A stretch of DNA of 7,609 bases from JAQVUB01 sp033809415. GTDB taxonomy: Bacteria > Verrucomicrobiota > Lentisphaeria > Oligosphaerales > Oligosphaeraceae. Below the pieces are notes generated by a model that searched no databases, was not told where the DNA came from, and saw nothing but the letters and a program-made list of their open reading frames with translations. The stretch spans positions 1 through 7,609 of the forward strand of contig JAPXLT010000235.1 of NCBI GenBank assembly GCA_033809415.1, given 5' to 3'. The position numbers were made by a program, and so were the translations under genes. Below are positions 1-4,141 of the stretch, piece after piece. Each line of letters begins with the position of its first letter. The first letter of the stretch is position 1.

Positions 1-53
1 CAGGGGGCAGGGGGCAGGAGGCAGGGGGCAGGGGGCAGGGGGCAGGGTGCGGG
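1..53. repeat. 7-mer tandem array (CAGGGNG), cut by the left window edge
   Basis: Seven uninterrupted 7-base units fill positions 1-49: CAGGGGG mostly, with one CAGGAGG and one CAGGGTG, followed by a partial unit. The array probably continues to the left of the window. Read on the minus strand the unit is CCCCCTG, the same family as the arrays at 2705-2756, 3757-3793 and 7467-7509. It lies beyond the stop of the HTH gene. The runs of five G separated by CA fit the motif for a G-quadruplex on the plus strand. Confidence 0.9.
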
Positions 54-56
54 TTT

Positions 57-82
57 AAAAAGTGGCGCAACCGTCCCGGTTG
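57..82 (-). terminator. Weak intrinsic terminator candidate after the HTH gene
   Basis: On the minus strand a 6-bp stem CAACCG / CGGTTG with loop GGA (plus-strand 68-82) is followed, after a short CGCCAC spacer, by a run of five T (plus-strand A run 57-61). It lies about 80 bases after the HTH stop codon, in the right orientation. The stem is short and the T run is not adjacent to it, so termination would be inefficient at best. Confidence 0.3.
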
Positions 83-115
83 TGATGGTGCCTTTAGTCT
101 TTTCCTGCTGAATGG

Positions 116-135
116 CGGGGTGCAGGGTGCAGGTC
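116..135. repeat. Short 7-mer repeat remnant (GGGTGCA)
   Basis: About two and a half copies of the GGGTGCA unit sit about 28 bases downstream of the HTH stop codon. The unit is the same as in the arrays at 2705-2756 and 3757-3793. It may be a decayed or young array. The non-repeat DNA at 54-115 separates it from the larger array at the left edge. Confidence 0.65.
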
Positions 136-162
136 CGATCATGTCTACCCGCGTTCCGGTTG

Positions 163-633
163 CTATTCAATTTTCCGGTTCGAGATTCTTTTTTTGCTTT
201 TTTCGATTGCGAGCATTTTCTGGAGTGCGTCCTGGGTGATTTTGTCGACATCCGTCAACATGTTTTCGCACAGTTCGGGGCGGTTGCGGAGCAGGTGGTA
301 TGCATGCCCAAACTTCTCCATGCAGCGCAAGGCATTTTCAGGGAGGCATTGCGGGTAATTCCCGGTTAGCGGGTCGTTCAGCTGCTCACGCAGTATCTTG
401 TCATATTTGCCGTTCAGGAAATCCTCGAGCATCGGGCGGAAGGCCACGCTGCATGTCTCTGTGGGGCCAATTTCCCATTTGCGTATTGTTGACCAGTTGG
501 CGGCGAACAGGCTGGCAATGCGCTGGTAGGGCATCCCGAGCTGGAGGCGCTTACTCTGGATCCGCTTCCGGATTGTTGCGCTGAGCTTGCCGTCAAAATG
601 AATCGTTTTCTGCTTTTCCTTCTGATTCGCCAT
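163..633 (-). CDS. Helix-turn-helix (Xre/Cro-like) DNA-binding protein, 156 aa
   Basis: A small, basic, cytoplasmic protein likely to bind DNA as a repressor or regulator. Residues about 21-76 resemble a Cro/C1-type HTH: a basic first helix (IRKRIQSKRLQLGM), a YQRIASLF helix, the turn, then a recognition helix WSTIRKWEIG, and a tail FLNGKYD. The C-terminal half (about 85-156) is helical and charged with no domain I recognise, and ends in a lysine/arginine-rich stretch. I chose the ATG at 633 because AAGGAAGG/GGTGGAG precedes it at 636-648. The frame stays open up to 723, but that stretch has no ribosome site. From memory, such 'WSTLRKWE' proteins occur as expanded families in Lentisphaerota; this is not verified. 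A phased ATCAT array lies 120-167 bases upstream and could be its own operator. It has no gene partner in the window and the target is unknown. Confidence 0.82.
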   Translation of the reverse strand: MANQKEKQKTIHFDGKLSATIRKRIQSKRLQLGMPYQRIASLFAANWSTIRKWEIGPTETCSVAFRPMLEDFLNGKYDKILREQLNDPLTGNYPQCLPENALRCMEKFGHAYHLLRNRPELCENMLTDVDKITQDALQKMLAIEKSKKRISNRKIE

Positions 634-635
634 TT

Positions 636-648
636 CTCCACCTTCCTT
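636..648 (-). promoter_or_regulatory. Ribosome binding site that fixes the HTH gene start
   Basis: On the minus strand AAGGAAGG (plus-strand 641-648) runs into GGTGGAG (636-642), ending two bases before the ATG at 633. It is the only strong Shine-Dalgarno-like sequence before a gene in the window, and it supports the 156-residue protein over the 186-residue alternative. Confidence 0.7.
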
Positions 649-720
649 TCTTATTGGATGATACATTAATAGACTGGTTCCCGGCTGGACAGTCTGGTAG
701 ATATTCGGCAATCTAACTTG

Positions 721-960
721 CAATGAAATTATTTCAAGTAAAAATATGAAAAATCATGAACTATCATAAAAAATCCATGAATCATAATGAATCATAATGA
801 TTTTCAAGAAGATAGATTACATATATCAATATCATATGAAATTATTTGTGCATGATTTTATGCAGTAAATATTCATTTGGATGAAATTTTTAATTTCTAA
901 AAATTAATGTGTAGATGCATGAAATAAGCAATAAACTCGTGCATCCGTCCATTTGCCTCT
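721..960. other. AT-rich non-coding island upstream of the HTH gene
   Basis: Positions 721-900 count to 36 G/C in 180 bases (20 %), against about 50-58 % in the neighbouring genes. The stretch has no coding frame I would accept. It contains a 13-base palindrome TGAAATTATTTCA (724-736), a repeat of ATGAAATTATTT at 723-734 and 836-847, the phased ATCAT array at 753-800, and an inverted repeat GATGCA/TGCATC at 914-919 and 940-945. It is probably the promoter and operator region of the HTH gene, since AT-rich, A-tract DNA of this kind is often bent. No clean -35/-10 pair stands out; TATTAA (on minus, near 668-673) is a possible -10. Confidence 0.6.
753..800. promoter_or_regulatory. Helically phased ATCAT direct repeats (candidate operator)
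   Basis: ATCATGA begins at 753, ATCATAA at 763, ATCCATGA at 773, and ATCATAATGA at 781 and 791. The starts are 10, 10, 8 and 10 bases apart, so the copies lie near one face of the helix. The last two belong to a perfect GAATCATAAT 10-mer duplication. Binding by the HTH protein encoded 120-167 bases away is inference. Low-complexity drift in AT-rich DNA is the alternative. Confidence 0.45.
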
Positions 961-1001
961 TGTTTTTCGTGCAAAATTTGATTTTTCGGTGATGGGAGAA
1001 G

Positions 1002-1049
1002 GAAGCCGGCTTCATGCCAGCGAGCCGGAGGCGTTCCATATCGCCTCCG
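1002..1049. repeat. REP-like palindromic stretch
   Basis: Two GC-rich inverted repeats stand close together in otherwise AT-rich DNA. GAAGCCGGCTTC at 1002-1013 is a perfect 12-base palindrome. CGGAGGCG (1026-1033) and CGCCTCCG (1042-1049) form an 8-bp stem with loop TTCCATAT. No T run follows on either strand, so it is not a standard terminator, although it lies in the 3' region of uvrC transcripts. GC-rich palindromes of this kind with a GAAGCCGGCTTC motif are common dispersed repeats between genes in several PVC-type genomes (recollection). Confidence 0.5.
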
Positions 1050-1106
1050 ACGCAATGGCGTAAAGCCGACCTTGGCACATAGCGATCCGTCCGATCTGTC
1101 GTCCGT

Positions 1107-1153
1107 GTGTAAAGTCCGTGTAAAGTCCGTGTAAAGTCCGTGTAAAGTCCGTG
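1107..1153. repeat. 11-mer tandem array ending at the uvrC stop codon
   Basis: Four identical 11-base units GTGTAAAGTCC fill 1107-1150, followed by GTG and then the uvrC stop (TTA at 1154-1156 on plus). On minus the unit reads CACGGACTTTA-like and begins at the first base after TAA. It shares the core GGACTTT with the 9-mer GTGGACTTT at 2772-2816, which suggests a related family with a different period. No spacers separate the units, so it is not CRISPR. Confidence 0.9.
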
Positions 1154-2701
1154 TTATGATTTTTTCAGATGTGTCTGCAAGTATGCGATGATTTTTTCGG
1201 CAGTTTTCAAGCCCAGGCCGGGCAGGGCGTCTGCCAGCTCTTGTGGTGTTTTTGTAACCATGTTCCGGACTGAACCGAAAGTTTTCAAGAGTTTTTGCTG
1301 ACGGGTAGCTCCAATGCCGGGGATGTCAGCCAGCAGCGAGTTGCTGACTCGTTTGTTGCGCAGTTCCCGGTGGAAGGCATTGGCAAAACGGTGTGCTTCA
1401 TCACGCAAAGCCTGAAGCATCTTGAGGCCTGGATTTTCAAAGGGCAGGGCAAGCGGTTCCTTCTCACCAGGCAGAAAAAGCAACTCATGCTGCTTGGCCA
1501 GACCCAGTAATGGAATCGAGGGCATGCCGAGTTCCTGAAAGACTTCCATGCCGACATGCAGCTGCCCTGCACCGCCATCAAGGACGACTAAATCCGGCAA
1601 GGGGAGTTTTTCTCGTAGCAACCTGGAATATCGCCGGGTGAGAACTTCACGCATGAAGGCGGTATCATCGGCGGCTTCCGTCGAGCGAATGCGGTAGCGG
1701 CGGTATTCGGAGGTCGAAGGACGCCCATTGCGGAAACAGACCATGCTGCCGACGGCCAGGCTGCCGGAAATGTTGGACATGTCGAAACACTCCATGTACA
1801 GCGGTGGATTTTCCATTCCAAGCGCCTGTTGCAGGCTTTCAACGCCTTCGGGATTGCTATTTGCGATCCGCCGGCTGATGGTCTGATTGATGAAACGACG
1901 GGTTGGCTCGAGTACCGTCTTGAGGTGTTCCAGAATATCGCGCATGCGAGCCGCTTCTTCAAAATTCAGGTCGGCAGCGTATTCCTTCATTTTCTGCTGA
2001 ATTTCATTTGCCAGCTCGACAGCGGGGGATTCGCCCCTGAGGACAGCCAGAGCCTGATCCAGACGGACTTGGTACTCCGCAGGGGTCAGGTTCCCCAGAC
2101 ATGGCGAGCAGCAGTCACGGATGACATGTTCGAGACAGTGCCGCCGGGTTTCCAAATCCGGATTCCGGGGTTTGCAACTGCGCAATCCAAAACGAATTTC
2201 CAGCAGACGTACCGTTTCCCGCAGCGAAGTCGTCTGCGGGAACGGCCCGAAGTACAGACAGGCATCGTCACGGCGAATCCGTGCGAAGCGCAACCTTGGG
2301 AAGGTCTCGGTGGGATCGACGCAAATATGCAGGAAGCGTTTGTCATCACGCATTTCCACGTTGTATCGCGGACGGTACTGCTTGATGAATTGCGATTCCA
2401 GCAAAAAAGCTTCCGACTCGCTTTCGACCTCAAAGGTCTGATAGGAGGCAATGCTATGGATCAGCGCCCGCCGTCTGGGATCGCTTTTCTGCAACGTCGA
2501 GGCCATGAAATAGGAGCGCATGCGGTTGCGCAGATTCTTGGCCTTGCCAACATAAATAACTTCTCCGGCCTGATTGCGAAAAACGTAGACACCGGGTTTT
2601 CGTGAGACATCCTGCGAATGAAAAACCGGAGACCGACGAGGCAAACCGGGAGGAAACGCTGCATTTCCGGGTTCTTGAGAACTGGAATTCTGATCAGTCA
2701 T
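1154..2701 (-). CDS. uvrC: Excinuclease ABC subunit C (UvrC), short form, 515 aa
   Basis: UvrC makes both incisions around bulky DNA lesions in nucleotide excision repair, recruited by UvrB in the cytoplasm. The order of parts is clear. A GIY-YIG nuclease lies at about 35-110 (GVY 37-39, YVGKAKNLRNR 50-60). A cysteine cluster C176, C189, C197, C201 matches the Fe-S cysteines of E. coli in spacing. A UVR motif that contacts UvrB is at about 228-262. The RNase H-like nuclease follows, with ECFD (D307), VVLDGG (D375) and DEAH (H437), the equivalents of E. coli D399, D466 and H538. A tandem helix-hairpin-helix is at about 455-510. Only about 41 residues separate the UVR motif from ECFD; E. coli has about 160, so the middle segment is missing while every catalytic residue is kept. 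The ATG at 2701 is chosen because the frame upstream is only repeat-encoded WTL and PAPCTL. No Shine-Dalgarno is present. Confidence 0.95.
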   Translation of the reverse strand: MTDQNSSSQEPGNAAFPPGLPRRSPVFHSQDVSRKPGVYVFRNQAGEVIYVGKAKNLRNRMRSYFMASTLQKSDPRRRALIHSIASYQTFEVESESEAFLLESQFIKQYRPRYNVEMRDDKRFLHICVDPTETFPRLRFARIRRDDACLYFGPFPQTTSLRETVRLLEIRFGLRSCKPRNPDLETRRHCLEHVIRDCCSPCLGNLTPAEYQVRLDQALAVLRGESPAVELANEIQQKMKEYAADLNFEEAARMRDILEHLKTVLEPTRRFINQTISRRIANSNPEGVESLQQALGMENPPLYMECFDMSNISGSLAVGSMVCFRNGRPSTSEYRRYRIRSTEAADDTAFMREVLTRRYSRLLREKLPLPDLVVLDGGAGQLHVGMEVFQELGMPSIPLLGLAKQHELLFLPGEKEPLALPFENPGLKMLQALRDEAHRFANAFHRELRNKRVSNSLLADIPGIGATRQQKLLKTFGSVRNMVTKTPQELADALPGLGLKTAEKIIAYLQTHLKKS

Positions 2702-2704
2702 AGA

Positions 2705-2756
2705 TAGGGTGCAGGGGGCAGGGTACAGGGTGCAGGGTGCAGGGTGCAGGGGCAGG
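2705..2756 (-). repeat. 7-mer array (CCCTGCA) just before the uvrC start
   Basis: About seven units, GCAGGGT on plus and ACCCTGC on minus, with single-base variants (GCAGGGG, ACAGGGT). The array ends three bases before the uvrC ATG, so it occupies the whole place where a ribosome site would be. It is the 3' module of the composite element spanning 2705-2840. Its G-rich strand is the template strand of uvrC. Confidence 0.9.
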
Positions 2757-2757
2757 T

Positions 2758-2776
2758 TGGACGAGGCCGTCGTCCA
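2758..2776 (-). repeat. Hairpin core of the composite repeat, copy 1
   Basis: TGGACGA (2758-2764) and TCGTCCA (2770-2776) form a perfect 7-bp stem with a 5-base loop. On minus the core is GTGGACGACGGCCTCGTCCA. The copy at 7447-7466 on plus is the same at 19 of 20 positions, the only change being in the loop. It joins the 9-mer array to the 7-mer array in both copies. Confidence 0.85.
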
Positions 2777-2840
2777 CAAAGTCCACAAAGTCCACAAAGT
2801 CCACAAAGTCCACAAAGTCCACCCTGTCTACACTGTCCAC
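2772..2840 (-). repeat. 9-mer array (GTGGACTTT) touching the DUF58 stop codon
   Basis: Five perfect plus-strand units GTCCACAAA (2772-2816) are followed by two diverged units (GTCCACCCT, GTCTACACT) and a final GTCCAC that ends at 2840, the base before the DUF58 stop codon. The diverged units lie at the DUF58 end and the perfect ones near the hairpin, which suggests that expansion proceeds from the hairpin side. Nine is a multiple of three, so the array stays open as WTL repeats in the uvrC frame. Confidence 0.92.
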
Positions 2841-3755
2841 TTATCGTCCGGCCAAGCTTCTTTGATGCAGATGGCGGAGGATCAGGTCAAGTACTGGTTC
2901 ATCACTCAAAGCCAGAACATGTTCCACATTGAGATCGGCACAGATTCCTCGGCATTCTGTCAGAAAATTCTGCAAGGCGACTTGATATCCGGCACGGATT
3001 TCCCTGGGATTGGTAATGATTTTTTCGCCGCTTTCAAGGTCCTCGAAGGCTCCGATATCACGGAAAGAGAAATCGAGTTCTTCGCGGTCGAGGATTTGAT
3101 AGACGATGACATCGTGGCGTTTTCGCCGGAAATGCGCCAGCACCGAACGTAGATTGTCCGGCTCTTCGAAAAGGTCGCTGAAGAGGACGACCAGCGCCCT
3201 TTTGGTGAATTTTTCGGCGAGTTGATGCAGGGCGCTGCCGAAGCTGGTCTTTTCGGATGGGGTTCGGTCGGCCATGGCATTGCACAGAAGGCGGAGGTGT
3301 TCGGCTCCGCCGCGGGGTGGAAACAGCATGCGGCATTTGCTGTCAAACAAAGCCAGTCCTGCAAGATCTTGACGATGGATCACAATATAGGCCAGGCAGG
3401 CGGCGCATCGGCAGGCAAACTGATATTTGCTGAGGTCTTTGCTGGCATAGGCCATCGAGCTGGAAGCATCGACCAGCAGATGCACACGCAGACTAGTCTC
3501 TTCCTCATACTGGCGGACATACAGACGCTCGTTGCGCCCGAAAACACGCCAGTCAAGATATTTTAGGTCGTCACCAGGGACATATTGCCGATGATCGGCA
3601 AATTCGACGCTGAATCCTTTCAACGGGCTGCGGTGCACACCAGACAGAGAACCTTCAACGACAAAACGGGAGCCGATGGCAAGATGCCCAAGCCGGGTAA
3701 TATCTTGAGGCGTCAGCAGACGTTCAATTCCATCTTTTCCATCTTTTCCAGGCAT
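2841..3755 (-). CDS. DUF58 family protein with a von Willebrand A-like fold, 304 aa
   Basis: A cytoplasmic member of the DUF58 family, with no signal peptide or membrane segment. The family signature is at 39-73: GVHRSPLKGFSVEF, then RQYVPGDDLKYLDWR. A VWA-like half follows with a complete-looking metal site: DASSS at 96-100 (DxSxS), a threonine near 170, and SD at 193-194 in VVLFSDLFEE. In known genomes such proteins sit beside a MoxR AAA+ ATPase and membrane VWA proteins and are thought to act with them in protein maturation or stress response. None of these partners is in the window. The neighbours are uvrC downstream (139 bp, all repeat) and lacZ upstream. The start at 3755 is the only ATG that keeps the N-terminus, and it directly follows a 7-mer array with no ribosome site. 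Residues 3-9 (GKDGKDG) come from a tandem GGAAAAGAT 9-mer, so the first ten residues may be repeat-derived. Confidence 0.9.
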   Translation of the reverse strand: MPGKDGKDGIERLLTPQDITRLGHLAIGSRFVVEGSLSGVHRSPLKGFSVEFADHRQYVPGDDLKYLDWRVFGRNERLYVRQYEEETSLRVHLLVDASSSMAYASKDLSKYQFACRCAACLAYIVIHRQDLAGLALFDSKCRMLFPPRGGAEHLRLLCNAMADRTPSEKTSFGSALHQLAEKFTKRALVVLFSDLFEEPDNLRSVLAHFRRKRHDVIVYQILDREELDFSFRDIGAFEDLESGEKIITNPREIRAGYQVALQNFLTECRGICADLNVEHVLALSDEPVLDLILRHLHQRSLAGR

Positions 3756-3756
3756 A

Positions 3757-3793
3757 GGGCAGGGTGCAGGGTGCGGGGTGCAGGGTGCAGGGC
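3757..3793 (-). repeat. 7-mer array (CCCTGCA) touching the DUF58 start codon
   Basis: Five units of GCAGGGT on plus (3759-3793, one GCGGGGT variant) plus a partial unit. On minus the array ends GCCCT directly before ATG, so the leader immediately upstream of the start is repeat. No hairpin core or 9-mer array accompanies this copy. It has the same orientation and gene relation as the array before uvrC. Confidence 0.88.
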
Positions 3794-3857
3794 AATACTC
3801 TTAACTCAACATTTTTCGTATACGAGCGCCCAAAATTGTTTTTGTGAAAGATTTTTT

Positions 3858-3943
3858 ATGGACGATGGACAGGGACAAGAATGGACACGATGGACTGAAT
3901 GGTCAAGAATGGACTGCTGAATGGACAATGGACGATGGACAGA
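3858..3943 (+). repeat. Mosaic GGAC array (ATGGACGATGGACAG type)
   Basis: ATGGAC-like words recur at irregular spacing. The 15-mer ATGGACGATGGACAG occurs exactly at 3858-3872 and again at 3928-3942. CAAGAATGGAC occurs at 3876-3886 and 3904-3914, and CTGAATGG at 3895-3902 and 3917-3924. The nested duplications look like repeated slippage and recombination from a GGAC seed, the same seed as in the arrays at 1107, 2772 and 7375. Confidence 0.8.
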
Positions 3944-3981
3944 GATTATGTCGCGCCTTCAGGGCTAATCCCAACATCGCC

Positions 3982-4010
3982 GATCCGACCGATCCGACTG
4001 ATCAATCGGA
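3982..4010. repeat. GATCCGACC 9-mer duplication with an imperfect palindrome
   Basis: GATCCGACC (3982-3990) and GATCCGACT (3991-3999) are tandem. The end overlaps an 18-base imperfect palindrome at 3993-4010: TCCGA and TCGGA arms around TGATCA, with one mismatched pair. It could be a short array or a binding site; the repeat reading is favoured by the surroundings. Confidence 0.55.
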
Positions 4011-4078
4011 GAAAGCAACAGACAGGCTGCGAATCCGCGTGCCATTTCATCTATCAGAGCAACAACCATAGAAAAAAT

Positions 4079-4110
4079 TTTCGTGTCTGTTCGTGTATTT
4101 CGTGGTTAAA
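4079..4110 (-). repeat. CACGAAATACACGAA-type dispersed sequence after lacZ
   Basis: On minus the stretch reads TTTTTTAACCACGAAATACA and continues with CGAACAGACACGAAAA, in which ACACGAA-like words recur at 10-base spacing. It begins about 30 bases after the lacZ stop. I recall nearly the same sequence as an abundant dispersed element between genes in many PVC-group and other environmental genomes. The adjacent TTTTTT run has no strong stem in front, so a terminator is not supported. Confidence 0.5.
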
Positions 4111-4141
4111 AAATCTTAAGGAAGGAGTGTGTGGGGGCGGA

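Larger units (their letters stand above)
3794..4141. other. Non-coding repeat patchwork between lacZ and the DUF58 gene
   Basis: About 350 bases with no gene I accept. They hold a GGAC-rich mosaic array (3858-3943), a GATCCGACC duplication (3982-3999), a CACGAA-type dispersed sequence (4079-4110) and an AT-rich stretch at 3800-3857. The last contains the palindrome CGTATACG and may carry the DUF58 promoter, but I see no convincing -35/-10 pair. Open frames on plus across this stretch translate only the repeats (WTM, DGQ, DPTDPTD) and run antisense into lacZ. Confidence 0.7.

Noticed and set aside
634..723. Thirty-residue N-terminal extension of the HTH protein
   Set aside because: No ribosome site precedes it, while the ATG at 633 has a strong one and begins a sensible N-terminus.
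890..1078. 62-residue minus-strand frame
   Set aside because: It is formed by the REP-like palindromes and AT-rich DNA, and shows no domain or ribosome site.
1829..2605. 258-residue plus-strand frame
   Set aside because: It lies entirely antisense to uvrC, whose motifs are unmistakable.
2772..2840. CRISPR array
   Set aside because: Units are 9 bases and tandem with no unique spacers; the same holds for the 7-mer and 11-mer arrays. No cas gene is present.
2841..3152. Plus-strand frame 2709-3152 with VHKVHKVHK repeats
   Set aside because: Its first third is a translation of the 9-mer array and the rest is antisense to the DUF58 gene.
4095..4125. Intrinsic terminator of lacZ at the TTTTTT run
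   Set aside because: No stable GC stem precedes the T run on the minus strand.
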